From NCBI RefSeq assembly GCF_900128955.1, contig NZ_FQTY01000002.1, positions 248,001 through 312,000 on the forward strand: a stretch of DNA of 64,000 nt, read 5' to 3'. Under the pieces are notes generated by a model. That model searched no databases. It saw nothing but the letters and a program-made list of their open reading frames with translations, and was not told the origin of the DNA. The translations under genes were made by a program, and so were the position numbers. Within the stretch, counting starts at the first letter, position 1, and each line of letters opens with the position of its first letter. The DNA is from Tissierella praeacuta DSM 18095 (GTDB lineage Bacteria > Bacillota > Clostridia > Tissierellales > Tissierellaceae). Shown here piece by piece: positions 44,892 through 53,282 of the stretch.

Positions 44892-44917
44892 ACTACTTGT
44901 GAAAAGTGGTTTTTTTT
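44892..44917 (+). terminator. leader terminator-like hairpin before Fur box
   Basis: ACTACTT pairs with AAGTGGT (one G-T pair) and is followed by eight Ts. Placed ~45 bases after the expected transcription start, it would give a very short RNA or act as an attenuator. Confidence 0.5.
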
Positions 44918-44923
44918 AAAAAC

Positions 44924-44948
44924 GGTATTGATAATGATTATCAATACC
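44924..44948. promoter_or_regulatory. Fur box 1
   Basis: A 25-base palindrome with perfect 12-base arms containing GATAATGATTATC, the core of the Fur consensus. It lies upstream of the DUF2325 gene. Confidence 0.85.
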
Positions 44949-45004
44949 CCGTGGAGTATTTAATTAATATATAAATCTAATGATTAACAATATAATTTTT
45001 TAAG

Positions 45005-45060
45005 AAAGGAGGGAATCCGTTAGGATACTATTATTGTATCTTAAATAACGGTACATAATG
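45005..45060 (+). promoter_or_regulatory. hairpin-bridged ribosome binding site of the DUF2325 gene
   Basis: A strong AAAGGAGGG (45005-45013) lies 44 bases before the ATG, too far for normal use. Between them CCGTTA (45017-45022) pairs with TAACGG (45046-45051), with inner GATAC/GTATC. Folding leaves 9 unpaired bases between the ribosome site and ATG 45058, a normal spacing. No better ribosome site is present. Confidence 0.6.
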
Positions 45061-45348
45061 TCTATAGTTTTAGTGGGTGGTCATGATAGAATGCATGATG
45101 AGTATAAGGAAGTTGGCAATAAGCACGGATATAAAATGAAGATATTTACACAAATGCCATCAAGATTTAATAAAAGTATAGGACAACCAGATGCTATTGT
45201 TTTATTTACAAATACAGTTTCTCATAAGATGGTACTTGTTGCCATAAAAGAAGCAAAAAGGAAAAGTATACCTATATTTAGATGTCATACAAGTAGTAGA
45301 AGTTCTCTAGAAGAAACATTGATGAAATTAAAAAGTGAAGCTAGTTAA
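45058..45348 (+). CDS. DUF2325 family small protein
   Basis: 96 residues matching DUF2325: SIVLVGGHDRMHDEY at the N-terminus and IFRCHTSSRSSLEETL at the C-terminus. The role is unknown. An in-frame stop at 45046 rules out earlier starts and the family N-terminus confirms this one. It lies between two Fur boxes and before feoA, so it is probably iron-regulated. Confidence 0.85.
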   Translation: MSIVLVGGHDRMHDEYKEVGNKHGYKMKIFTQMPSRFNKSIGQPDAIVLFTNTVSHKMVLVAIKEAKRKSIPIFRCHTSSRSSLEETLMKLKSEAS

Positions 45349-45366
45349 TTTTTTTTACCAACTAAA

Positions 45367-45381
45367 TGATAATGATTATCA
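45367..45381. promoter_or_regulatory. Fur box 2
   Basis: TGATAATGATTATCA, a 15-base palindrome identical in its core to Fur box 1, 40 bases before feoA. Confidence 0.85.
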
Positions 45382-45420
45382 ATATCGTTATAAAAGAATA
45401 AATAAAGAAGGAGATGAATT

Positions 45421-45633
45421 ATGCTGCCTCTTACATTTGTTAATAAAGGTGAAATAACTGCAATAAAAAAAATAAATGGAAAGGATGATACAAAAAGATT
45501 TTTGGGTACTTTAGGATTTGTAGTTGGTGAAGATGTAACTGTTATATCTGAATTTAGAGGAAATCTTATTGTTAATATTAAGGGCACTAGGGTAGCTCTT
45601 GATAATCAAATGGCTAGTAGAATTATGGTTTAA
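45421..45633 (+). CDS. feoA: FeoA-domain protein (first copy)
   Basis: 70 residues with an SH3-like FeoA fold: LTFVNKGE, FLGTLGFVVGEDVTVISE, RVALDNQMASRIMV. FeoA proteins assist ferrous iron uptake by FeoB. The ATG follows AAGGAGATG. It is 20 bases before the second feoA. Confidence 0.9.
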   Translation: MLPLTFVNKGEITAIKKINGKDDTKRFLGTLGFVVGEDVTVISEFRGNLIVNIKGTRVALDNQMASRIMV

Positions 45634-45652
45634 AAAGGGAGGATATGGAAAT

Positions 45653-45874
45653 ATGAAGACACTTGAAAGTGCTTTGCCAGGAGAAAATGTGACAGTAGTA
45701 AAATTAGAAGGGGAGGGAGCTGTGAGAAGAAGAATCATGGACATGGGGATTACAAAGGGAACTAAGGTTTATATCCGTAAAGTTGCTCCTTTAGGTGATC
45801 CAATTGAAATAACTGTAAGGGGATATGAATTATCCTTGAGAAAATCTGATGCAGGTAAAATAGTTATTAGTTAA
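45653..45874 (+). CDS. feoA: FeoA-domain protein (second copy)
   Basis: 73 residues, a canonical FeoA: RRIMDMGITKGTKVYIRKVAPLGDP, cited by DMGITKGTKV, and GYELSLRKSDAGKI. ATG 45653 follows GGGAGG; a longer frame from 45599 lies within the first feoA. Tandem feoA genes before feoB are common in Clostridia. Confidence 0.92.
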   Translation: MKTLESALPGENVTVVKLEGEGAVRRRIMDMGITKGTKVYIRKVAPLGDPIEITVRGYELSLRKSDAGKIVIS

Positions 45875-45908
45875 TAAAATGAAAATTGTAGACATAGGAG
45901 GGAAAGAT

Positions 45909-48077
45909 TTGGAAATTAAGATTGCGTTAGTAGGGAATCCCAATAGTGGGAAAACAACTATATTTAACGAACTTACAGGTTCTCAGCAATATGTTGGAAA
46001 TTGGCCTGGGGTTACTGTGGAAAAAAAAGAAGGAAAATTAAAAAAACATAAGGATGTAAAAATTATTGATTTACCTGGGATATACTCATTATCTCCATAT
46101 ACTTTGGAAGAAGTTATTACTAGGAATTATTTAATAGATGAAAAACCAGATGTAATAATAAATATAGTAGATGCTTCTAATATGGAGCGTAATTTATATC
46201 TTACTACTCAAATAATTGAAATAGGCATACCTACAGTAGTAGCATTGAATATGATGGATGTAGTAGATAAGTACGGAGATAAGGTAGATACAGAGAAATT
46301 ATCTAAGGAACTTGGATGCATTGTTGTAGAAACCTCAGCTATTAGTGGAAAAGGGTTAAAGGAATTAATAAATATAGCAATAGAAGTTGGAAATAATGGG
46401 GCAAGTATAAAACCATTACATAAGTTTAATAAAAAGGTACAGGATTCAATAGATAGAATATTGGAATTAATAGAATATAAAATAGGAGATAAAGAAAGGG
46501 CATACTGGTATGCAGTAAAATTATTTGAGCAAGATGAAAAGGTTTTGGAGAAATTAAATTTAGATGCAAAGATTTTAAATGAGATAGAAACAATAGTAGA
46601 TGCTTGCGAAAATGAATTTGGTGATGATATAGAGAGTATAGTTACTGGAGAAAGATATAGCTATATAGAAAGAACTATTTCAAAATGTTATAAGAAAAAA
46701 CAAAGGCATATGACTACGTCGGATAAAATAGATTCAATAGTGACTAATAAATGGTTGGCATTGCCAATTTTCTTTGGAATACTTTGGTTTATCTATTATG
46801 TGTCCATATCTACAGTTGGAGATTGGACAGTAGGGTATATAGAGTCACTTACTGAAACTATGCAAGAAGCAACTGTTGGTTTTTTAGAGAATGTTGGAGC
46901 TGCTAGTTGGGCATCTGATCTTATAGGTAATGGAATAATAGGAAGTATAGGAGCTATATTTACATTTGTACCTCAGTTAATGATATTATTCTTCTTTTTA
47001 TCACTTTTAGAGGATAGTGGATATATGGCTAGAATTGCCTTTATTATGGATAGGATTTTTAGGAAATTTGGACTTTCAGGGAAGTCATTTATTCCAATGC
47101 TAATTGGCACAGGTTGCTCTATACCTGGAATTATGGCCAGTAGAACAATTGAAAATGAAAAAGATAGAAGGATGACTATTCTTCTAACACCATTTATACC
47201 ATGTGGTGCTAAGTTGCCTGTATTTGCAATGTTTATAGCTATGATGTTTCAAGATCAAACTTGGGTGGGGCCTTCTATTTATATAATTGCAATAGTTACA
47301 GTAATTATATCTGGAATTATTTTGAAAAGAACTAAATTTTTTTCTGGAGAACCTGCACCATTTGTAATGGAACTTCCAACATATAAAATACCAAGGATTA
47401 AAGGTGTAGCTATTCATATGTGGGAGAAAGCTAAATCATTTATTAAAAAAGCAGGGTCAATAATATTTGTAGCATGTGTTGCTTTATGGATACTTCAATC
47501 TTTTAGTTTTTCATTAGAATACTTAGAAGGTGAAATGATAGAAAAAAGTATGTTGGCGAAGATTGGGGAAAGTATTAGATGGATATTTATACCTCTTGGA
47601 TTTGGCGATTCTTGGGCGCCTGCTGTTGCAACCTTTACTGGTCTTATTGCTAAGGAAGTAGTAGTTGCTACCTTTGCATCTGTAGGTTCAGTAGTGCCAA
47701 TTGAATTTACTCAAGTAACTGCATTTGCTTTCATAGTATTTACTATTTTTGCAGCACCTTGTTTTGCAGCTATAGGAGCTATGAAGAGGGAATTTGGAAA
47801 CTGGAAAATGACATTGCTTGCCATAGGATACCAAACAGGACTAGCATATATAGCAGCATTGATAGTTAATGTTTTAGGAGGAATTATATTCAAAGGAACT
47901 TCTGCTATGACTCCAGTAGTATTAGATATAGGAGCTATGGAGGAGGCTTCTGAGGGAGCAGTGGTAAATGGGGATATTGTATTAATGGTATTTGGAGCTA
48001 TATTAGTTATTGCAATAGTTATGGGTATATTGAATAAACTAAAGGGTTCAAGAAAAAAAGCCCTTGCTTCTAAGTAA
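45909..48077 (+). CDS. feoB: ferrous iron transport protein B
   Basis: About 722 residues. N-terminal GTPase with G1 GNPNSGKTT, G3 DLPGIYSLSPYT and G4 NMMD, then a helical GDI-like domain and a membrane part with two Gate domains (IGTGCSIPGIMASRTI; FTGLIAKEVVVAT). It imports Fe(II). TTG 45909 is preferred because AGGAGGG lies 6 bases upstream; ATG 45879 (ten codons earlier) lacks a ribosome site but cannot be excluded. Part of a Fur-boxed operon with two feoA genes. Confidence 0.95.
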   Translation: MEIKIALVGNPNSGKTTIFNELTGSQQYVGNWPGVTVEKKEGKLKKHKDVKIIDLPGIYSLSPYTLEEVITRNYLIDEKPDVIINIVDASNMERNLYLTTQIIEIGIPTVVALNMMDVVDKYGDKVDTEKLSKELGCIVVETSAISGKGLKELINIAIEVGNNGASIKPLHKFNKKVQDSIDRILELIEYKIGDKERAYWYAVKLFEQDEKVLEKLNLDAKILNEIETIVDACENEFGDDIESIVTGERYSYIERTISKCYKKKQRHMTTSDKIDSIVTNKWLALPIFFGILWFIYYVSISTVGDWTVGYIESLTETMQEATVGFLENVGAASWASDLIGNGIIGSIGAIFTFVPQLMILFFFLSLLEDSGYMARIAFIMDRIFRKFGLSGKSFIPMLIGTGCSIPGIMASRTIENEKDRRMTILLTPFIPCGAKLPVFAMFIAMMFQDQTWVGPSIYIIAIVTVIISGIILKRTKFFSGEPAPFVMELPTYKIPRIKGVAIHMWEKAKSFIKKAGSIIFVACVALWILQSFSFSLEYLEGEMIEKSMLAKIGESIRWIFIPLGFGDSWAPAVATFTGLIAKEVVVATFASVGSVVPIEFTQVTAFAFIVFTIFAAPCFAAIGAMKREFGNWKMTLLAIGYQTGLAYIAALIVNVLGGIIFKGTSAMTPVVLDIGAMEEASEGAVVNGDIVLMVFGAILVIAIVMGILNKLKGSRKKALASK

Positions 48078-48091
48078 AGGAGATAATCATT

Positions 48092-48238
48092 ATGATAAAT
48101 TTTATTATTGCTGGATTGATTGCTATAGGTTTATTTTTCGCTATAAGGAATATTATAAAAAATAGGAAAAAAGGGGGATGTGCAGGTTGCAGTTCCTGTA
48201 GTGGATGTGAAACTACAAAAACATATAAGATTAAATAG
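48092..48238 (+). CDS. FeoB-associated Cys-rich membrane peptide
   Basis: 48 residues: one hydrophobic helix (~3-20) then a basic stretch and CAGCSSCSGC. This matches the small FeoB-associated Cys-rich membrane proteins of Firmicutes. The ATG follows AAGGAGA, 14 bases after feoB. It probably binds iron or a cluster near FeoB; mechanism unknown. Confidence 0.88.
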   Translation: MINFIIAGLIAIGLFFAIRNIIKNRKKGGCAGCSSCSGCETTKTYKIK

Positions 48239-48296
48239 GATTAAATTTTAAAAATATTTTATTTATAAATAATTACTTATGAAAGGAAGAGATAAT

Positions 48297-48722
48297 ATGA
48301 AAAAAGTATCTATAATATACTGGACAGGAACAGGTAATACTGAGGCGATGGCTAATTTAATAGCCAATGGAGCAAAAGAAAAGGATTCAGAAGTAAAATT
48401 AATTCCTGTTTCAAATGCAAAATCACAAGATGTATTGGATGCAGATATATTGCTGCTTGGTTCCCCTTCAATGGGAAGTGAAGCTATTGAGGAAGATGAA
48501 ATGGAGCCTTTTGTAGAGTCTATAAAAGATATTGTAAAAGATAAGATAGTTGGATTGTTTGGTTCTTATGATTGGGGAGATGGAGAATGGATGAGAAATT
48601 GGGTTGAAAGAATGAATTCTTATGGGGCTAAAGTATTTGAAGAAGGCTGTATAGTCAACTTATCTCCAGAGGGGGAAGAGGCAGATAAGTGTATAGACTA
48701 TGGTAGAAGAATTATAGGATAA
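48297..48722 (+). CDS. flavodoxin
   Basis: 141 residues with the FMN phosphate loop WTGTGNTEAMA and the FMN stacking regions GSPSMGSEAIEEDE and GSYDWGDGEWM. ATG 48297 follows AAGGAAGAG; an earlier in-frame ATG at 48279 is less well placed. A flavodoxin behind feoB in a Fur region fits replacement of ferredoxin under iron limitation. Confidence 0.93.
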   Translation: MKKVSIIYWTGTGNTEAMANLIANGAKEKDSEVKLIPVSNAKSQDVLDADILLLGSPSMGSEAIEEDEMEPFVESIKDIVKDKIVGLFGSYDWGDGEWMRNWVERMNSYGAKVFEEGCIVNLSPEGEEADKCIDYGRRIIG

Positions 48723-48727
48723 AATTT

Positions 48728-49357
48728 ATGGATGACAATTTACTGATGAGTTTTTTAAAAAAAATTGAATTGTTAAATGAATATGATTATGCTGAGAAAT
48801 TTATTGGATATATGTTATCACCAGTTATTACAGGAATTAAGCCAGCTTCTACAATAACATTGAAAAATTGCAAGAGAAAGCTTTATAACTTTTGGAATGA
48901 AGGTGGTACAAATATATTACATCAATATAATCTGGAATCTATTGTTCTTCAAGAAACACATGAAGGGATTATTTTGTTAATCTATGATAGATTTAACCTT
49001 ACCCAACATTTAGAACTGCAAAAAAATCATAAACTATTATGTGAGTTTGGGTATAACTATAATTTTCAATTAGAAAAATGTTTAAATTGTCTAAAAAAAA
49101 GAGTGGCTAATGGCAAATTTCCTCACGAAAGTGGCATATTTTTAGGTATACCTTATGAGGATGTAATTGGATTTATTAATAGAGATAAATGTTTATTCAG
49201 TGGGTATTGGAAAGTATATGAAAATAATAATAGATATAAAGAGATATTCGATTTATATGATAAATCAAAAAAAATTTATATGTTAAATGTTTTACAGAAT
49301 AAAAAAAATAGGATTAAAAATTTGTATGTAAATCATAGACAATACTTATATGCATAG
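48728..49357 (+). CDS. DUF3793 family protein
   Basis: 209 residues. SPVITGIKPASTITL, PHESGIFLGIPYEDVIGFI and FSGYWKVY are the family hallmarks. A CLNC pair near residue 118 could bind metal. Function unknown. It lies 5 bases after the flavodoxin stop, so it is co-transcribed with the iron operon and is probably linked to iron or flavodoxin metabolism. Confidence 0.82.
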   Translation: MDDNLLMSFLKKIELLNEYDYAEKFIGYMLSPVITGIKPASTITLKNCKRKLYNFWNEGGTNILHQYNLESIVLQETHEGIILLIYDRFNLTQHLELQKNHKLLCEFGYNYNFQLEKCLNCLKKRVANGKFPHESGIFLGIPYEDVIGFINRDKCLFSGYWKVYENNNRYKEIFDLYDKSKKIYMLNVLQNKKNRIKNLYVNHRQYLYA

Positions 49358-49449
49358 AATAGCTAATATAATACTTAGTTACACTATATTAGCAATGAGC
49401 TAAAAGAAAGAGAATAATTAGTAAATATGTTATGTAAGGGGCTTAAATT

Positions 49450-49493
49450 AAAAAATAATGTAGAAAGTAATATTACTTTCTACATTATTTTTT
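49450..49493. terminator. bidirectional terminator, 44-bp palindrome
   Basis: Perfect 22-base arms from AAAAAATAATGTAGAAAG, T-run on both strands. It serves the iron operon and the convergent CPBP gene. Confidence 0.88.
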
Positions 49494-50349
49494 TTATGGC
49501 AAAAACCATCAAGGCACTAAATCCTATAAAGATAATTATGGATATAATTAAAGGTAAATCAAAGATTTTTTCATTTGATAATTCCTTATTTTCTTTAAAA
49601 GGAATATTGTTTAATTTAAATAATAGATTGATTAATTTAAAAACAAAGATAATGCCTAATAAGGCATAAAGTGAAAGAAATAAAAAATTTGTATCCTTTG
49701 CATATTCCATATTTGGATTAACGGGATATAAATAGTTTAGTATCATGGGCAAACCATTATTTACCATATGAATTAAAATTCCTGCAAATATTGAGTTTGT
49801 AGCAAATACTATAAGAGAAGCTATAAAACCAGCTATAAAAGTATGGAAGAACTGGAAAGAGTTTAAGTGTAACATTCCAAACATAAATCCATTCATTATA
49901 GCTGCTACTAATCTAGATTTATTTCTATACCCATCTAATATAATTCCTCTCATTAAAATTTCCTCTAGAATAGCAGGAGTAACTGCAGTAAAAAATACAT
50001 TTAGGGCGAATACTTCATGGGCATCTTCAGTAACTATATCTACTAAGGTGCTTCCAAAAAAGTACATATACAATTCAATTATTAGAAATATAAGCGGTAG
50101 TGATGCTAGCCATATAATAAATATAATTATTGCACTGCTAAAGTTCAACATATCAGGCTTTAATATCCTATCTATTTTTGATCTGTTCAAAAATAAGTAA
50201 ATAACACTGGGTATTAAAAATGCTATATATTGATATGAATTATCTGGTATAGGTAAGAATTGAACGATTATAGACCATATAATTGTACAAAGAAAAAATA
50301 AATTTACTTTATATATGGATTTTTCCTTTTTTAATATTTTAGCTTCCAT
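49480..50349 (-). CDS. CPBP-family intramembrane metalloprotease
   Basis: 289 residues with about eight hydrophobic helices. The CPBP/Abi signatures are visible: EEILMRG (motif 1), FGMLHL (motif 2) and HMVNN (motif 3). Relatives cleave prenylated or other membrane proteins or act in bacteriocin immunity. The ATG lies behind GGGGGGT on the reverse strand. No bacteriocin gene is nearby, so the substrate is unknown. Confidence 0.9.
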   Translation of the reverse strand: MEAKILKKEKSIYKVNLFFLCTIIWSIIVQFLPIPDNSYQYIAFLIPSVIYLFLNRSKIDRILKPDMLNFSSAIIIFIIWLASLPLIFLIIELYMYFFGSTLVDIVTEDAHEVFALNVFFTAVTPAILEEILMRGIILDGYRNKSRLVAAIMNGFMFGMLHLNSFQFFHTFIAGFIASLIVFATNSIFAGILIHMVNNGLPMILNYLYPVNPNMEYAKDTNFLFLSLYALLGIIFVFKLINLLFKLNNIPFKENKELSNEKIFDLPLIISIIIFIGFSALMVFAIKKIM

Positions 50350-50512
50350 AGTGACCCCCCTTCATATATACATCTATACTATTGTACAACAAAATGTGAG
50401 AAATAGAAATAAATTAGGATGTTTGTAATAAAATTGTAACGATTTATTATTTAGTATATGTTATAGTTTGGGTATAATAAGATTGATAAAATAATTAGAA
50501 AGTGGTGATTTT

Positions 50513-51472
50513 ATGAAGAAATATAAAAATATGGTTATTATTTTTATTCTAATATTATCAGTTGTGACTCTTTCGTCTTGTAAGAAAAAGGATCCAATAA
50601 AAGATTTGACTAAAGAACCAACAGAATCTATAGAAAACTCAGGTGAAGATGAGAAAGATAGAGAAAAGATAATGGAAGATTTTGATAGTACTTTAAAAAA
50701 TAAAGATTTAAATAAGATAGTATCTTTTATAGATGAAAATATTGGGAAACTTTCTCAGATAGAAGGGGACAAGATGGTATCAGAGTTAGAAAATATACTT
50801 TCTAAATCCTTAGATTCTATGACAGATAGTATCTTAGAAATTGACACTAATGGAGAATTAATTAAAATTGGAGGAACAGAATTTTTCTTTCCAGAAGATA
50901 AAATAAAAGACATACAAGATGAAAATCTTCGAAATTTAGTAACAAAATTAATAAATAATAAATATAAACTTGTAAATATTGAAGGGAATTATTATCCATT
51001 AGTAGATTATGAGAAGATGAAAGAATATAATGATTATATTTCAGATGAAATGAAAGAGTATATTGCAATCAAGGCTATGGATTCAAATGAGCCTGTAGCA
51101 ATAGATGCAGGATTGAAGATTTCTTATGATGAGTTGGCATCAAGAATAATACAAACTGAAAAATATATTCAAAGATATTCACAAGGTCAAAGGCATGAGG
51201 AAATGTTGGGAAGTTATAAAAACAAATTAGTTATTTATCTAGGAGGACTAGATAATACACCTATATGTGATCCTCAAAGCAAGAAGATTTATGATGAAGT
51301 GTTAGAAAGTTATAGAAAGACTTCAAAGACAAAAGATTCAACTACTGCGTTTATAATAAACAAGTATATTGGCGTTATTGAAGAAAATAAATTAATAGTA
51401 AATAAAGTTGTAGAAGATAAAATCGTGTCCCTTGTTAATGAGGCATTAGCCTTATTAGAAGTAAGTAAATAG
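50513..51472 (+). CDS. hypothetical lipoprotein
   Basis: 319 residues with signal peptide and lipobox LSSC (Cys23), then a low-complexity linker rich in K and E, and a mostly helical, charged mature part. No family recognised. The ATG follows GTGGTGA. A terminator follows directly, so it is monocistronic. Confidence 0.8.
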   Translation: MKKYKNMVIIFILILSVVTLSSCKKKDPIKDLTKEPTESIENSGEDEKDREKIMEDFDSTLKNKDLNKIVSFIDENIGKLSQIEGDKMVSELENILSKSLDSMTDSILEIDTNGELIKIGGTEFFFPEDKIKDIQDENLRNLVTKLINNKYKLVNIEGNYYPLVDYEKMKEYNDYISDEMKEYIAIKAMDSNEPVAIDAGLKISYDELASRIIQTEKYIQRYSQGQRHEEMLGSYKNKLVIYLGGLDNTPICDPQSKKIYDEVLESYRKTSKTKDSTTAFIINKYIGVIEENKLIVNKVVEDKIVSLVNEALALLEVSK

Positions 51473-51480
51473 GTTAGCAG

Positions 51481-51519
51481 AATAATAAAAAACCACCTCG
51501 AGGTGGTTTTTTTATTATT
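51481..51519. terminator. bidirectional terminator between convergent genes
   Basis: AAAAAACCACCT-CG-AGGTGGTTTTTT with A/T tracts on both sides and further flanking AATAAT/ATTATT symmetry. Confidence 0.9.
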
Positions 51520-51991
51520 CTGCTGTTTCTGCAACTTCTATTTGTCCGTCTTCAATTAATTTTTGGGCAACCCATTCTGCAACTTTGCCAGTTATTTCAA
51601 TACAATGTTTTTTTCTTTCTGGGCTTTGAAAATTATCTCCTGCCCATTGTCGAGTAATAACTCTACAGCAAGTTGCACCATATTCATCTTTTATAAAATC
51701 ATGTAAAGCTGCTGCAACTGGAAACATTTTTTCATTCATAGGTTCTCCATGAACTCTACCATATGCCATTCCAAGAGCCATTTGTCCCCCACTTACAGCA
51801 CCACATAAACATCCTGATTTTCCCATACCTATTGGGAAACCAGAAGCCATTTTTACGATGTTATTATCATATGGATTTCCTAATAAATTATTGATACTTT
51901 GTGCTACTGCTTCTGAGCAGAAAAATTCTCCCCTTTCAAAATATCCTTCTGCTTCTTCTTTAACTTTTGCCAATAATTCTTCCTTTGTCAT
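51515..51991 (-). CDS. C_GCAxxG_C_C family protein
   Basis: 158 residues with the conserved cysteine pattern of the family: FFCSEAV, SGCLCGAVSGG and GATCCRVI. The family is thought to bind metal or redox centres, with no firm function. The ATG follows GGGGG on the reverse strand. It is the downstream neighbour of the TDT transporter on the same strand, 48 bases away. Confidence 0.9.
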   Translation of the reverse strand: MTKEELLAKVKEEAEGYFERGEFFCSEAVAQSINNLLGNPYDNNIVKMASGFPIGMGKSGCLCGAVSGGQMALGMAYGRVHGEPMNEKMFPVAAALHDFIKDEYGATCCRVITRQWAGDNFQSPERKKHCIEITGKVAEWVAQKLIEDGQIEVAETAE

Positions 51992-52039
51992 TAAAAAAAC
52001 CCCCTTAAATTCATTTGTACTTATTTTTCAATAAATAGA

Positions 52040-52969
52040 CTATTTTGCTGTTTCAGTTTTGGTAAATAAGAAACTTATATATCTGATTAATACATAAAGC
52101 ACAATAATAATCCCTATTAATTCTTCAAATTTTACTAAATATTTCAGCATAGTAATTGGCTTCTCAGCATTAACTAAAAATCCATTAGTCAATTTGACGG
52201 AAATGCCACTAATAACTAATGGAAATGTAAAAGCTGAGTAGGATGGATAGAACTTTAATTTTAGTAATCTTGGCAATTGTAGTAATACAAATAAATATGA
52301 GAGTTGAGATAGAGTTAATAATAGATAAACAATAAACATATTTTTTTCTTGAAATGAATTTATATATCCTGCTAAACAAAGAGCAACAGGTGCAGCGAAG
52401 ATTGCAATAGTTGGTAATGCTGGTTCAGGTATTTCTTTAATTTGAAAGACTCTCTTAAAAACAATTGGTAATAATAGAAAATAGGATATAAAACCAAACC
52501 AGAATAAAACTTGTCCAATATTTGCTCTGTTAAATGCAGGAGCCGTTACAGAACCAACTACTATACCAACATAAACAATAAACCAAGATGGAAAAACTTT
52601 TTTGATATTAAAATTAAATATATATTTTTTTGTAAAATATATAATAAGGACTATATGTAATACCAGTCCTATAATCCACATACCAAATGCCAAGGATGAT
52701 GCAAATGGTTTAAGATATGTGGATAAAAGCATAATCCCCATAGAAAGAGTGGGAAAAACACTAGCAACTACGGGATTGTCTAGACTTTCAGAAACACCCT
52801 TTGGAAACATAATGATTTTCATTAATACTAAAATTAAAATAATTGCTGAAAATATACCAAAGATATTTCGATATTTCTCTCCATAAGATAAGACTAGATT
52901 TCCAGTGGCTGCTAGAGCTAACATTAGACCAACAATTGGTATGGGTAATCTTTTAATAATTTCTTTCAT
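52040..52969 (-). CDS. TDT-family (TehA/SLAC1-like) membrane transporter
   Basis: 309 residues, ten hydrophobic helices. LPIPIVGLMLALAATGNL and NPVVASVFPTLSMGIMLLSTYLKP, cited by FPTLSMGIMLLS, match the tellurite-resistance/dicarboxylate transporter family. Possible substrates are anions such as nitrate, chloride or organic acids. Its ATG follows GAGATG on the reverse strand. Confidence 0.85.
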   Translation of the reverse strand: MKEIIKRLPIPIVGLMLALAATGNLVLSYGEKYRNIFGIFSAIILILVLMKIIMFPKGVSESLDNPVVASVFPTLSMGIMLLSTYLKPFASSLAFGMWIIGLVLHIVLIIYFTKKYIFNFNIKKVFPSWFIVYVGIVVGSVTAPAFNRANIGQVLFWFGFISYFLLLPIVFKRVFQIKEIPEPALPTIAIFAAPVALCLAGYINSFQEKNMFIVYLLLTLSQLSYLFVLLQLPRLLKLKFYPSYSAFTFPLVISGISVKLTNGFLVNAEKPITMLKYLVKFEELIGIIIVLYVLIRYISFLFTKTETAK

Positions 52970-53274
52970 AGCATCTCTCCTTTTTAAGTTTAAATAATAT
53001 TATCATTAAATACACTAGCATATAAATAAGAGCAAATCCAATAAAAAATATCTATAATAAAGAGAATATTATAAAAAAATATTATTTTACTATAGATATT
53101 TGAAAAAAAATCTTATATAATAAAGGGATATATAATTTATCATATATCAGATATTAAAGAAAATTTAAAATATTCATATCAATTGTTGAAATCGGCAATA
53201 TTTCGTGGTATCATGGTAATATGATAAAGGGAGGAGGAAAGTAGATAAAATGAAAATTAAGGGAGGGATTTTTT
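52970..53274 (+). promoter_or_regulatory. divergent intergenic region with YjiH promoter
   Basis: TTGAAA (53186-53191), 17-base spacer, TATCAT (53209-53214) is a good sigma-A promoter. Downstream is GGGAGGAGG (53229-53237), a ten-codon frame, and AAGGGAGGG before the YjiH-like start. The rest is AT-rich with no feature seen. Confidence 0.6.
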
Positions 53275-53282
53275 ATGTCTGA
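53250..53282 (+). CDS. possible 10-residue leader peptide overlapping the YjiH-like start
   Basis: ATG 53250 behind GGGAGGAGG encodes MKIKGGIFYV and stops at TGA 53280-53282, 8 bases into the next gene. Such overlaps allow translational coupling. Too short for homology; could be chance. Confidence 0.3.
   Translation: MKIKGGIFYV

Noticed and set aside
45599-45652. Earlier start for the second FeoA
   Set aside because: It overlaps the first feoA, lacks a ribosome site, and the added residues do not match the family.
49427-49669. An 80-residue forward frame
   Set aside because: It runs through the bidirectional terminator and is antisense to the CPBP gene.
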